Positions 40,300-49,225 are shown, counted from the stretch's first letter. The stretch: 64,000 nt of DNA from Comamonas testosteroni (GCA_008727115.1 CP044131.1:1-64000); one strand, 5' to 3'. Program-made: numbers and translations. Notes: generated from the letters alone by a model not told the origin.

Positions 40300-40895
40300 A
40301 ATACCAAGACCGACCCGAAGACTCCGCCTTTGATACGGCCTTCGACCTGCGCGCGCGTGCCGAGCTGGCGCTGGCCTTCGAGCCCGGAGAAGTCCCTGCG
40401 CACTTGCTGCGCCACACGCCCTGGTATGCCCGTCGTGGCCTGCAGATGCTGTGTGCCGCCGTGATCGCCAGCAGCGCAGCCCTGGGGGGCGTGCTGAATC
40501 TGCGCCCGCCCGAGATGGTGCGCTCGGCCATCGAACATGAATACTACGAACGCACCCTGCGCGGCCAGTTCATTCCAGAGGCGGAAGTCGCCAAGCACAT
40601 GGATTGGCCCGTCGATCAGAAGTTGCCCGGCTACACCCAGCTCATGCGGCCCTGCGAGATCGACGGCAGCCGCGCGTATCACCTGACGACCTTTTTTGAA
40701 AAAGGCGGCATCGTCACCGTGCTCGCCTTTGAGCAGCCTCAGCAGATCCCCGATGGACAAGGCTGGTGGGCTAATACCTACTGGCAGGTAGTGCGCTCGC
40801 GCGAGGGGCGTCCCCTGGTGCTGATTGCTCAGAAGAAGCAGGCGCTGGTCATGGCGTCGCGTGCGCTGGGTGCACCAGGCCAGGCCGATAGCTGA
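40296..40895 (+). CDS. Putative anti-sigma factor, membrane-anchored
   Basis: 199 residues: a cytoplasmic N-terminal part (about 1-47), one transmembrane helix at about 48-66 (LQMLCAAVIASSAALGGVL) and a periplasmic C-terminal part. I see no zinc-binding HxxxCxxC motif. The role is inferred from the 4-bp overlap with the ECF sigma gene and the topology. Sulfite or another sulfur compound could be the signal, given the neighbours. Confidence 0.7.
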   Translation: MKYQDRPEDSAFDTAFDLRARAELALAFEPGEVPAHLLRHTPWYARRGLQMLCAAVIASSAALGGVLNLRPPEMVRSAIEHEYYERTLRGQFIPEAEVAKHMDWPVDQKLPGYTQLMRPCEIDGSRAYHLTTFFEKGGIVTVLAFEQPQQIPDGQGWWANTYWQVVRSREGRPLVLIAQKKQALVMASRALGAPGQADS

Positions 40896-40942
40896 CCCGA
40901 TTCTTTGCTTTCTTTTCCCACAGAGTAATGAGGAGACCTCTC

Positions 40943-42166
40943 ATGCAACAACTTACTTCCTTGCCACGGCGCCGAATGCTTGCCGGCAGTGCCAGCGCTT
41001 TGGCTGCCGCAGGACTGGCCAGTTTTCAGAGCCAGGCTCTGGCGCAGGCCGGGTCGCCCGCTGCAGCGCCTGCCGCCAAGCCCTTGCCCGCTTACGCAGG
41101 CTTCAAGAATGCGGATGCGGTGATCGTGCACAGCTCCACCACCATCGAGACCAAGCGCAGTGCATTTGGCTCCAGCGTGGTCACGCCCACCAACCAGCTT
41201 TACGTGCGCAACAACCTGCCCACACCACCCGAGTCCATCGTGGCGGATCGTGATGCCTGGGCCGTGCAGATTGAGGGCGTGAAAAAGCCCGCCAAGCTCA
41301 CGGTGGGTGAGCTGAAAAAGCTGGGCCTGGAGACCGTGACCATGGTGCTGCAGTGCTCGGGCAATGGCCGCGCCTTCTTCCCCAGCAAGCCCAGCGGCAC
41401 ACCCTGGACGGTGGGCGCTGCCGGCTGCGTGGTCTGGAGCGGCGTGCCTGTGCGCGATGTGGTCAAGGCCCTGGGCGGCGTGGCCGACGGCATGGTCTAC
41501 ATGACCGGCACAGGCGGCGAAGTGCTGCCTGCAGGCCTGGACCCCAAGACCGTGATCGTGGAGCGCTCGGTGCCTCTGGCGGCACTGGAAGACGCGCTGC
41601 TGGCCTGGGAGATGAACGGCGAGCCCGTGTCTCTGGCCCATGGCGGCCCGTTGCGCCTGATCGTGCCCGGCTACACCGGTGTGAACAACATCAAGTACAT
41701 CAAGCAGCTGGCGTTTACGCCCAAGGAGAGTGAAGCCAAGATCATGTCGCACGGCTATCGCATCTCTCCCCCCGGCAGCAAGGGTGACCCCAGCCAGCCT
41801 TCGGTGCAGGAGATGAGCGTCAAGTCCTGGATCAACAGCCCCATTCCCGAAGACGGCCAGCAGGCGGCAGGCATGGTGCAGATTCAAGGCGTGGCCTTTG
41901 GCGGCATGGACGCAGTCAAGGGGGTGGAAGTCTCCATCGACGGCGGCAAGACCTGGAAGCAGGCGCGTCTGATCGGCCCCGATATGGGCAAGTACGCCTG
42001 GCGCCAGTTCGCGCTGCTGGCGCATCTGCCCAAGGGCACGCATACGCTGGCCAGCCGCGCCACCGACGTCAAGGGCAATGTGCAGCCCGAAACGCGTGGT
42101 GAAAACCAGAGCGGCTACAACAACACCAGCTGGGCCGACCACGCTGTAACGGTGACCGTTGCCTGA
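40943..42166 (+). CDS. sorA: Sulfite dehydrogenase molybdenum subunit (SorA/SoxC type)
   Basis: 407-residue molybdopterin enzyme oxidising sulfite to sulfate in the periplasm. A Tat signal (LPRRRMLAGS at 7-16) is followed by the Mo-pterin domain with the molybdenum-ligating C138 in LQCSGNGR, and a C-terminal immunoglobulin-like dimerisation domain (VSIDGGKTWKQA). The ATG at 40943 has GAGGAGA upstream; an earlier in-frame ATG overlaps that Shine-Dalgarno. The cytochrome partner follows after 81 bp. Confidence 0.9.
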   Translation: MQQLTSLPRRRMLAGSASALAAAGLASFQSQALAQAGSPAAAPAAKPLPAYAGFKNADAVIVHSSTTIETKRSAFGSSVVTPTNQLYVRNNLPTPPESIVADRDAWAVQIEGVKKPAKLTVGELKKLGLETVTMVLQCSGNGRAFFPSKPSGTPWTVGAAGCVVWSGVPVRDVVKALGGVADGMVYMTGTGGEVLPAGLDPKTVIVERSVPLAALEDALLAWEMNGEPVSLAHGGPLRLIVPGYTGVNNIKYIKQLAFTPKESEAKIMSHGYRISPPGSKGDPSQPSVQEMSVKSWINSPIPEDGQQAAGMVQIQGVAFGGMDAVKGVEVSIDGGKTWKQARLIGPDMGKYAWRQFALLAHLPKGTHTLASRATDVKGNVQPETRGENQSGYNNTSWADHAVTVTVA

Positions 42167-42247
42167 TTGCACGGCTCCTGTTGCCAGGCGCCACCAGAGG
42201 CGGTGCCTGGCAGTGACTCCCTTGATGAATAGACTTTTCCCAGAACA

Positions 42248-42580
42248 ATGATGAAGACCATTTCCACCCTTGCCGCCGTGATGCTGACCGCTTTTGTGGG
42301 GGCAGCCCAGGCCGATGAAGCTGCGCAGATGGCGCGCGGCAAAGAGCTGTTCAACACCGCCGCAGTGCCTGCCTGTGCTGTTTGCCATACGCTGCAAGAC
42401 GCTGGTGCCGAGGGTGCTATCGGCCCTGTGCTGGATGAGCTCAAGCCCGACATGGCCCGCGTGGTGCGCGCCCTGCAAGATGGCATTGGCACCATGCCCT
42501 CGTTCAAGGCCACGATGAGCGAAGCGGACATCGCCGCAGTGGCACTCTATGTGAGCAAGGCCAGCGGCGGCGCCAAGTAA
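42248..42580 (+). CDS. sorB: c-type cytochrome, sulfite dehydrogenase subunit (SorB type)
   Basis: 110-residue monohaem cytochrome c. A Sec signal peptide ends in GAAQADE; the haem site is CAVCH (43-47) and the distal ligand is probably M83 in GTMPSFK. It accepts electrons from the molybdenum subunit encoded just upstream and passes them to the respiratory chain. Two adjacent ATGs (42248, 42251) are possible starts. Confidence 0.9.
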   Translation: MMKTISTLAAVMLTAFVGAAQADEAAQMARGKELFNTAAVPACAVCHTLQDAGAEGAIGPVLDELKPDMARVVRALQDGIGTMPSFKATMSEADIAAVALYVSKASGGAK

Positions 42581-42585
42581 ACGCT

Positions 42586-43338
42586 TCAGCTGCGTTCTGC
42601 GCCATCCAGTGGCATGGCGTAGATCCAGACCTTGTGGCAGCTGTTGCCTGTCAGGCAGGCCGTCGCCTCCGTCCCCGGTAGCGGAAAGTCCAGACTCACC
42701 AGCCAGCTGCCGGGCGACATCTCCGTCGCTGCCTTGACGGCGGCACGGCCCATGCTTTCGGGCCGCTGGAACAGATAGACCAGCTGATAGCCGCTCCAGT
42801 CCGCCAGCCAGATATCGCCGCGTCGCACGCGGGCCCAGGGGCAGCGCAAGGCGCTGAGAACCACCAGCGGCCAGCTCCATTCCAGACCCTGCAGCCGGGT
42901 TTGAGGCAGCTCGCTGCGCAATGCACGCAAGCCATCTCCCATTCCACACCCTGCATCCAGTGCCAGTGCTTGGTCAGGCAGTTGTATGACGTCCGCCAAG
43001 CCTTTGAGCGCATCTTTGGGCGTGGGAAAGACAGGCGCATCGCGCCAGGCGTTGAGTGGATAGATCAGCAGCAACAAGGCCAGCGGCAGCAGCCAGCCCC
43101 AGGCAGGCAGCAAGCTGCCTGACAAGGCCAGAAAAGACAGCGGAAATCCGGCGGCAATGATGATCCGGCGCCACCAGCTGCTCCCAGCAAGGCTGGCGAC
43201 GGTGCTGAAGCTGCAGGCCAGCAGCAGAGCCAGCCACCAGGGCATGAAGCGGGCAAGCACCGTCAACATTGCCCAGGCCAGCAGCCATGTCAGCAAGGCA
43301 GGAAGGGGCCAGAAAAGAGAGAGCCGTTTGTCGAGCAT
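42586..43338 (-). CDS. Membrane-anchored class I SAM-dependent methyltransferase
   Basis: 250 residues: an N-terminal part with three to four hydrophobic segments (about 8-95), then a methyltransferase domain with motif I LALDAGCGMGDGLRAL. No target is predictable. It converges with the cytochrome gene, 5 bp apart, and I see no terminator between them. Confidence 0.8.
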   Translation of the reverse strand: MLDKRLSLFWPLPALLTWLLAWAMLTVLARFMPWWLALLLACSFSTVASLAGSSWWRRIIIAAGFPLSFLALSGSLLPAWGWLLPLALLLLIYPLNAWRDAPVFPTPKDALKGLADVIQLPDQALALDAGCGMGDGLRALRSELPQTRLQGLEWSWPLVVLSALRCPWARVRRGDIWLADWSGYQLVYLFQRPESMGRAAVKAATEMSPGSWLVSLDFPLPGTEATACLTGNSCHKVWIYAMPLDGAERS

Positions 43339-43537
43339 GAGTTTTGCTTGTTTTCAGAGTCTGCTTGCGTGCGCTCAATCGTTGTACACAAAGCCCAGTT
43401 GCAGGCCATGTGCTGGCCGCCTGGCGTGCAAGCATGCGCTTGCTGCTGCTTGGATTTTCAATTTGTAAGTGATACCCCTCTTGAGAGGGGTGCCCACGGT
43501 GTCAACTGATCGTAAAAATTACCAATTTTTGCTTATG

Positions 43538-43565
43538 TATACTTTTTGCCTTGCCAAGGCAAAAA
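43538..43565 (+). promoter_or_regulatory. Promoter -10 and near-perfect 23-bp dyad upstream of the SEL1 lipoprotein
   Basis: TATACT (43538-43543) is a good -10 candidate. It overlaps the dyad TTTTTGCCTTG-C-CAAGGCAAAAA (43543-43565), 11-base arms around one base, which ends 16 bp before the start codon. It could be an operator or a leader hairpin. A second hairpin ACCCCTC-TTGA-GAGGGGT lies at 43474-43491. Confidence 0.5.
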
Positions 43566-43581
43566 TGAATAGGAGACCTTC

Positions 43582-44184
43582 ATGCGCTTGCTCGCCCCCA
43601 GTCTTTCATTGGCGGTTCTCGCATTGACAGCATGCGCTGCTCAAACCCCTGAGGCGCAGATTGCGCCCGCTTCCTCCACTGTACGTCTGTGCGAGGGAAA
43701 TAATTGCTCAGAAGTCGCACGCAATACGGCGACCTTCCGTGGCGAGCCCGTGGACCCAGAGGCCGAGCGTCGTCTGGCGGCTCTGGTGCAAAAGGCAGAG
43801 GCCGATCCGCGTGCTGCGTATGATCTGGGCCTGCGCTATCTGCGCGGCGATGGTGTGGAGCGCAACAGCTATCAGGCCATCGAGTGGATGCGCAAGGCTG
43901 GTGATGCGGGCAATGGCGATGCCCAGTTCGCATTGGGTCGCCTGTATCTGCTGGGCTTTGAAGAAATGGGCTCGGACCCTGCCGAGGCCGAAGCCTGGTT
44001 GTCGCGCGCCGCAGCCAAGGGCTTCAAGGAAGCCCAGCGCTTGCTGCCGCAGGCCCAGGCTGCCAAACAGAATGCTCATGCCCGCTACCAGGCGATCGAG
44101 GACGAACGCAAGTCCTGGGGCTATTGGTATGTGCACGCCCCTTACTACATGGTGTGGGGCTCTTCGGGCTGGTATTACCGTTGA
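43582..44184 (+). CDS. SEL1-repeat lipoprotein
   Basis: 200 residues with lipobox AVLALTAC (about 11-18) and two to three SEL1/TPR-like repeats (AAYDLGLRYLRGDGVERN, AQFALGRLYLLGFEEMGSD). The C-terminus is unusually aromatic (WGYWYVHAPYYMVWGSSGWYYR). SEL1 repeats mediate protein contacts. The ATG follows AGGAGACC. A CsgG-like lipoprotein gene follows after 49 bp, so the two probably form an operon. Confidence 0.85.
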   Translation: MRLLAPSLSLAVLALTACAAQTPEAQIAPASSTVRLCEGNNCSEVARNTATFRGEPVDPEAERRLAALVQKAEADPRAAYDLGLRYLRGDGVERNSYQAIEWMRKAGDAGNGDAQFALGRLYLLGFEEMGSDPAEAEAWLSRAAAKGFKEAQRLLPQAQAAKQNAHARYQAIEDERKSWGYWYVHAPYYMVWGSSGWYYR

Positions 44185-44233
44185 TGCGCTCTGAGCGCAT
44201 CGACACTTTTTTATTTTTTTAGAAAGCATCAAT

Positions 44234-45061
44234 ATGTCCAAGAAGACAACACTGCGACTGGCTGCCATTGCCTCGGCGCTTGCCCTGGGCGGCTGCGTGA
44301 CCCCAGGCGGCGGTCTGCTCTCGACGGGAACCGCTCCTACAGCGGCCACGGGTGCCGCAGGTGGCGCAACCAGCGTGAATGCGAACTCTTCGCTGGAGCG
44401 TTGCGATGCTCCTCTGGGTACGCTGGCAGTGGATGATGGTCGTGGCAAGGATTGGTACGCCAGCTTTGGCGCTGCGACCAAGATCACCAGCATTGAGCCG
44501 CTGATCCGTCTGGCCGTGCAGCAGTCCAACTGCTTTGTGATCACCTCCATCGGTAACAACCGTACCGAAAGCAAGATGACGGCCATTACCGACAAGCAGC
44601 GCAACTCTGGCGAATTCCGCGCCGGTTCGCGCCAGCAAAAGGGTCAGCGCGTGGCGGCCGATTACTACATGGAGCCATCCATCATCATTGATAACGACTC
44701 CACCGGTCAGCTGGCAGCGGGCGTAGGTGGTCTGTTCGGCAGCGTGGGCTCCCTGATCGGCGGCGCCATGCAGAGCAAGGTTTCGGTGGTGACGCTGAGC
44801 ATGTTCGATATCCGCTCGGGCGTGCAGATCTCCATCTCCGAAGGCAACTCCACGGCCACCAACTTTGGTGCAGCCATGGGCGCATTCGGCGGTGGTGTGG
44901 GCGGCGGCATGAGCGGCTTCTCGCGCACGCCTGAAGGCAAGGCCACCGTGGCGGCTTTCATGGATGCCTACAACAACATGGTGATCTCGCTGCGCAACTA
45001 CAAGGCGCAGGAAGTCAAGGGCGGCCTGGGCCGCGGCGGTCAGCTGAAGGTTGGCAAGTAA
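44234..45061 (+). CDS. CsgG/HfaB-family outer-membrane lipoprotein
   Basis: 275 residues with lipobox LALGGC (C21). The core resembles the CsgG/HfaB assembly proteins: SSLERCDAPLGTLAVDD at the start, YYMEPSII and glycine-rich segments (GVGGLFGSVGSLIGG, GAFGGGVGGGMSG). CsgG forms the curli secretion channel; HfaB assembles the Caulobacter holdfast anchor. No curli subunit or holdfast genes are nearby, so the secreted partner, if any, is unknown. Confidence 0.82.
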   Translation: MSKKTTLRLAAIASALALGGCVTPGGGLLSTGTAPTAATGAAGGATSVNANSSLERCDAPLGTLAVDDGRGKDWYASFGAATKITSIEPLIRLAVQQSNCFVITSIGNNRTESKMTAITDKQRNSGEFRAGSRQQKGQRVAADYYMEPSIIIDNDSTGQLAAGVGGLFGSVGSLIGGAMQSKVSVVTLSMFDIRSGVQISISEGNSTATNFGAAMGAFGGGVGGGMSGFSRTPEGKATVAAFMDAYNNMVISLRNYKAQEVKGGLGRGGQLKVGK

Positions 45062-45078
45062 GCACTGCTTGCGGATGC

Positions 45079-45108
45079 AAAAAGGGCCTGAGAAATCAGG
45101 CCCTTTTT
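45079..45108. terminator. Bidirectional terminator between CsgG-like and D-lactate dehydrogenase genes
   Basis: Stem AAAAAGGGCCTGA / TCAGGCCCTTTTT with a GAAA loop. Confidence 0.95.
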
Positions 45109-45150
45109 TATGGTTTGCGCAGATGGATCAAGCGCAGATAGCTATGCTTT

Positions 45151-46569
45151 TTACAGCTCGAAAATCTTGCCGGGGTTCAGGATGTTCTTGGGGTCCAGCG
45201 CCTGCTTGATGGCGCGCATCATCTGCACTGCACCAGCGCCTGCTTCCTCGAGCAAAAAGCCTTGCTTGTGGATACCGATGCCGTGCTCGCCCGTGCAGGT
45301 GCCGCCCAGTGCGATGGCACGGGCCACCAGCGTGTGATTGAGCTGCTCGGCCTGCTGGCGCTGCACGTCGTTGTCGGGGTCGATCAGGTAGCCGAAGTGG
45401 AAGTTGCCGTCACCCACGTGGCCCACCAGGAAGTAGGGGATGCCGCTGGCGTCCGCCTCGGTCACGCACTCCAGCAGTGCATCGGCCAGGCGGCTGATGG
45501 GCACGCAGGCGTCCGTCGTGATGCAGCGGCAACCGGGTACGCTGGATACGGCTGCGAAATAGGCATTGTGGCGTGCGGTAAACAGGCGCGTGCGGTCCTC
45601 AGGGCGCTCGGCCCATTCAAAGGCATTGCCGTCAAATTCGCTGGCAATGTCCTGCACCATTTCCGCCTGCTCCTTGACGCCCGTGGGCGAGCCATGGAAC
45701 TCCATCAGCAGCATGGGCTCTTCACGCAGCTCCAGTTTGCTGTAGGCATTGACCATGCGCACGGAGTTCACATCGACCAGCTCCACACGTGCAATAGGAA
45801 TGCCCATCTGAATTGTCTGGATCACCGTGTGCACGGCTTTTTCAATGCTGGGGAAGGAGCAGATGGCTGCACTTACCGCTTCGGGCAGCGGGTAGATGCG
45901 CAGCGTGATCTCGGTGAAGATGCCGAGAGTCCCTTCGCTGCCCACCAGCAGGCGCGTCAGGTCATAGCCGGCGGCGCTTTTCTTGGCGCGGTTGCCGGTG
46001 CGGATCACATCGCCATGGGCCGTCACCACTTCCAGCGCCAGCACGTTTTCGCGCATGGTGCCGTAGCGCACGGCATTGGTGCCGCTGGCGCGGGTGGCGG
46101 TCATGCCGCCAATCGATGCATCGGCGCCGGGGTCGATGGGGAAGAAGAAGCCCGTGTCCTTGATGGCATCGTTCAGCGCCTTGCGCGTGATGCCGGGCTG
46201 CACGGTGATGGTCAGGTCTTCGGTGTTCACCGACAGCACCTGGTTCATGCGGCTCACATCGATGGTGATGCCGCCCTGCACAGCCAGCAAATGGCCTTCC
46301 AGCGAAGAGCCGGCGCCATAGGCGATCACGGGCACATTGAACTGGTCGCAGAGCTTGACGGCGTCCTGCACGTCTTGCGTGGACTCGGCAAACACCACGG
46401 CGGCGGGCGGAGGAGCGGCAATCGATCCTTCGTCGCGGCCATGCTGCTCACGCACGGCCAGGGCTGTGGAGCACTGCTTGTCAAAGCGCGTCGCCAGCGC
46501 TTGCAAAAATTCATCGGAAACGGGGCGCTGCATGGCTTGCAGCTCATGCGCGGCAACAGGTGCGTTCAT
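45151..46569 (-). CDS. FAD-binding oxidoreductase, D-lactate dehydrogenase (cytochrome)/GlcD type
   Basis: 472 residues. The N-terminal PCMH-type FAD domain has AYGAGSSLEGH and the DPGADASIGGM motif; the C-terminal half carries GHVGDGNFHFGY and TCTGEHGIGIHKQGF, typical of D-lactate dehydrogenase and glycolate oxidase GlcD. It oxidises D-lactate or a related 2-hydroxyacid and passes electrons to cytochrome c or quinone. No glcE or glcF neighbours are present, which favours the single-subunit D-lactate enzyme. Confidence 0.9.
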   Translation of the reverse strand: MNAPVAAHELQAMQRPVSDEFLQALATRFDKQCSTALAVREQHGRDEGSIAAPPPAAVVFAESTQDVQDAVKLCDQFNVPVIAYGAGSSLEGHLLAVQGGITIDVSRMNQVLSVNTEDLTITVQPGITRKALNDAIKDTGFFFPIDPGADASIGGMTATRASGTNAVRYGTMRENVLALEVVTAHGDVIRTGNRAKKSAAGYDLTRLLVGSEGTLGIFTEITLRIYPLPEAVSAAICSFPSIEKAVHTVIQTIQMGIPIARVELVDVNSVRMVNAYSKLELREEPMLLMEFHGSPTGVKEQAEMVQDIASEFDGNAFEWAERPEDRTRLFTARHNAYFAAVSSVPGCRCITTDACVPISRLADALLECVTEADASGIPYFLVGHVGDGNFHFGYLIDPDNDVQRQQAEQLNHTLVARAIALGGTCTGEHGIGIHKQGFLLEEAGAGAVQMMRAIKQALDPKNILNPGKIFEL

Positions 46570-46634
46570 GGCTCTCTGGAACTCTTGAAGGGGTCAAAAG
46601 AATACCATTCGGTCAGCGCCCGGATGACGCGTAT

Positions 46635-46853
46635 TTATACGTGCCTGTTGCCAGTGGGCTTGTCTGCCGGTGTCGCTGGTGCGTGCCGTGCCAGCACCGT
46701 CTGGATGTGAGAGGCCTTGCGGTCTTTGGCGACGCCATGTGTCAGTGCCGCACCTGCGCTGCCAAAGGTCAGCGCGGAAAACAGAATGACGCTCATCACC
46801 TCAAAGGGTGTGTCGCGGTAGTGGCGCCATAGTTGATGCTTTGCATTTTTCAT
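46635..46853 (-). CDS. Small hypothetical membrane protein
   Basis: 72 residues: a charged start (MKNAKHQLWRHYRDTP), one transmembrane segment at about 17-37, and a polar tail. GGAG lies 9 nt upstream of the ATG. It could be cotranscribed with the dehydrogenase 65 bp further on. I do not recognise the family. Confidence 0.6.
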   Translation of the reverse strand: MKNAKHQLWRHYRDTPFEVMSVILFSALTFGSAGAALTHGVAKDRKASHIQTVLARHAPATPADKPTGNRHV

Positions 46854-47024
46854 TGCAGCTACTCCATGAAAAGAGTGGAAAAGCAGGTTTCAGGCCCGCA
46901 TTCCAAACCTGATGCTCCTGTAAAGCCAGCACTCTTGCAGCTTGTTGCCGCAGACAACATTTGCCAGCGGTGTGTAAAGCACAATCGAGGCCTCGCACTG
47001 TTAGACGACCAACAAGGAAGACAT

Positions 47025-47609
47025 ATGGGCAACCGCCTCACACAGATCGCCACCCGCACAGGCGACGACGGAACCACCGGCCTGGGTGACAACACCCGCG
47101 TCTCTAAAAACAGCGGTCGCCCGCACGCCATGGGCGATGTGGACGAGCTCAATTCGCACATCGGCCTGCTGCTGTGCGAGCCACTGCCGCAGGATGTGCG
47201 CGAGTTGCTGATCGACATCCAGCACCAGTTGTTCAACCTGGGCGGCGAGCTGTCCATGCCCGGCTATGAGTTGCTCAAAGACGATGCACTGCTGCAGCTC
47301 GATAACGCGCTGGCCCACTACAACGCCGGGTTGCCGCGCCTGCTGGAGTTCATCCTGCCCGCAGGCACGCGTGCGGCGTCGCAGGCCCATGTCTGCCGCA
47401 CCGTCGCCCGCCGCGCCGAGCGCAATGTGGTGGCACTGGAGCAGGCCGAAGCCATGAGGCCCGCACCGCGTCAGTATCTGAATCGCCTGTCCGATCTGCT
47501 GTTCGTGCTGTCTCGCGTGCTCAACCGCGTGGACGGCGGCGACGATGTGTACTGGAAGAGCGAGCGCCTGGCCAAAAGCCAGGCAGAGTCATCCGAAGAC
47601 AACTCCTGA
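47025..47609 (+). CDS. Cob(I)alamin adenosyltransferase, PduO type
   Basis: 194 residues. ATP:corrinoid adenosyltransferase that makes adenosylcobalamin. The N-terminal TRTGDDGTTGLGDNTRVSK binds ATP, and the later HVCRTVARRAER and LNRLSDLLFVLSR are family signatures. The ATG at 47025 follows AAGGAAG. No other B12 genes are in the window, so it probably serves salvage. Confidence 0.95.
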   Translation: MGNRLTQIATRTGDDGTTGLGDNTRVSKNSGRPHAMGDVDELNSHIGLLLCEPLPQDVRELLIDIQHQLFNLGGELSMPGYELLKDDALLQLDNALAHYNAGLPRLLEFILPAGTRAASQAHVCRTVARRAERNVVALEQAEAMRPAPRQYLNRLSDLLFVLSRVLNRVDGGDDVYWKSERLAKSQAESSEDNS

Positions 47610-47697
47610 ATAAAGAGCTGATAGCGCAATATCTATCTTGATTTCAGGTAGAAAAGATCCTGAAATCATTGAATATCAAGCGCAGTCAGCTCCTTTA
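47610..47697. repeat. Structured intergenic element (between adenosyltransferase and ilvA)
   Basis: Arm AGAGCTGATAGCGC, hairpin GATTTCAGG-(10)-CCTGAAATC, and arm TATCAAGCGCAGTCAGCTCC. Same three-part plan as the copy at 35783-35876. Confidence 0.65.
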
Positions 47698-47743
47698 TTT
47701 GAGACACACAGGCATCCCCTTCGCTGTATTGGAGCGCTTCACC

Positions 47744-48946
47744 ATGCTGAGCTTTGCTGATATCCAAGCCGCCGCCCAACGCCTGAATGGCGCGGTGCTG
47801 CTGACCCCCTGCGTCGAGTCCCGCACGCTCTCGCAGATCACGGGCGCGCAGGTGTTTCTCAAGTTCGAGAACCTGCAGTTCACGGCATCCTTCAAGGAGC
47901 GCGGTGCGCTCAACAAGCTGCTCATGCTCAGCGATGAGGAGCGCGCCCACGGAGTAGTGGCGATGAGTGCGGGCAATCATGCGCAAGGCGTGGCCTATCA
48001 CGCACAGCGCCTGGGTCTGCGGGCCGTCATCGTCATGCCGCGTTTCACGCCCGGCGTGAAGGTGGAGCGCACACGCGGTTTTGGTGCCGAGGTGGTGCTG
48101 CATGGCGACACGCTGGCCGAAGCGCGCGCCCACGCCTACCAGCTGGCGCAGGAGCAGCAACTGACCTTCGTCCATCCCTATGACGACGAAGCCATTGCCG
48201 CAGGCCAGGGCACGCTGGCGCTGGAGATGCTGCAGGCCCAGCCCGACTTGGACACCCTGGTCGTGGCCATTGGCGGTGGCGGCCTGATAGCCGGCATTGC
48301 CACGGCGGCCAAGGCCATCAAGCCCGGCATTGAAGTGGTGGGTGTGCAGACACAGCGCTTTCCTTCCATGGTCAATGCGTTGCGCCAGACCGATCTGCCC
48401 ATGGGCACCTCCACCATTGCCGAAGGCATTGCCGTGACCCAGCCCGGCGTCATCACGCAGGAGGTGGTCAAGCGCTGTGTGGACGATCTGCTGCTGGTGG
48501 ATGAGGGCGATATCGAGCAGGCCGTGCTCATGCTGCTGGAGATTGAAAAAACGCTGGTCGAAGGTGCCGGAGCGGCGGGTCTGGCCGCACTGCTGCGCCA
48601 CCCGCAGCCATTCAAGGGCAAGAAGGTGGGCCTGGTGCTGTCGGGCGGCAATATCGATCCCATGCTGCTGGCCGCCATCATCGAACGCGGCATGGTGCGC
48701 TCCGGCCGTCTGGCGCGCCTTCGCGTCAGTGCCCGCGATGTGCCCGGCGTGCTGGCCCAGATCACCACCACGGTGGCTGCCGCAGGTGCCAACATCGAAG
48801 AGGTTCACCATCAGCGCGCCTTCACCATGCTGGCAGCGCAGAACGTGGAAATCGAGCTGGTGCTGCAAACCCGCAACCAGCCGCATGTGGAGCAGGTGCT
48901 GCAGGCGCTGCGGGCAGCGGGCATGCAGGCGGATCGCATCGGCTGA
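47744..48946 (+). CDS. ilvA: Threonine ammonia-lyase (threonine dehydratase)
   Basis: 400-residue PLP enzyme converting threonine to 2-oxobutanoate. The PLP lysine lies in TASFKERGALNKL, the glycine loop is SAGNHAQG, and a single C-terminal ACT domain (about 325-400) may bind an effector. The length (400) and single ACT domain are those of the shorter TdcB/YgkD-like form. The ATG at 47744 follows GGAGCG; 25 upstream in-frame residues come from the repeat element and are rejected. Confidence 0.93.
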   Translation: MLSFADIQAAAQRLNGAVLLTPCVESRTLSQITGAQVFLKFENLQFTASFKERGALNKLLMLSDEERAHGVVAMSAGNHAQGVAYHAQRLGLRAVIVMPRFTPGVKVERTRGFGAEVVLHGDTLAEARAHAYQLAQEQQLTFVHPYDDEAIAAGQGTLALEMLQAQPDLDTLVVAIGGGGLIAGIATAAKAIKPGIEVVGVQTQRFPSMVNALRQTDLPMGTSTIAEGIAVTQPGVITQEVVKRCVDDLLLVDEGDIEQAVLMLLEIEKTLVEGAGAAGLAALLRHPQPFKGKKVGLVLSGGNIDPMLLAAIIERGMVRSGRLARLRVSARDVPGVLAQITTTVAAAGANIEEVHHQRAFTMLAAQNVEIELVLQTRNQPHVEQVLQALRAAGMQADRIG

Positions 48947-49035
48947 CGCGGCTGGCGGGCTTTCCCTGAGCAAGCCACCGGAGTCGGTGCGCCAGAATGC
49001 AGGCAACTCTTGTTGTGGAAAGGAGCATTGATCGC

Positions 49036-49173
49036 ATGTCACATGATCCCGTTGTCGACCACGAGCCGCAGGATGCGGTGGAGGCCGTGGTGCCCTATAT
49101 CCCCGTCATCATTCCCGCCGCCGGTGCGGTCATGATGTTTTTGCTGGCGTTCATTGCCGTCAACATGGCCTAG
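49036..49173 (+). CDS. 45-residue single-pass membrane miniprotein
   Basis: ATG at 49036 with GGAG ending 10 nt upstream. An acidic start (MSHDPVVDHEPQDAVEAV) is followed by one long hydrophobic helix (VPYIPVIIPAAGAVMMFLL and onward) and the end AVNMA. A clean terminator lies 27 bp downstream. I do not recognise it. The intact signals suggest a real gene between ilvA and pckG. Confidence 0.6.
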   Translation: MSHDPVVDHEPQDAVEAVVPYIPVIIPAAGAVMMFLLAFIAVNMA

Positions 49174-49200
49174 CCTAGGCAAGCTTTCATCTCTCCACCC

Positions 49201-49225
49201 AACCCCGCAATGCGGGGTTTTTTCT
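49201..49225 (+). terminator. Terminator behind the miniprotein
   Basis: Stem AACCCCGC / GCGGGGTT with a short loop, followed by TTTTTTCTT. Confidence 0.9.
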
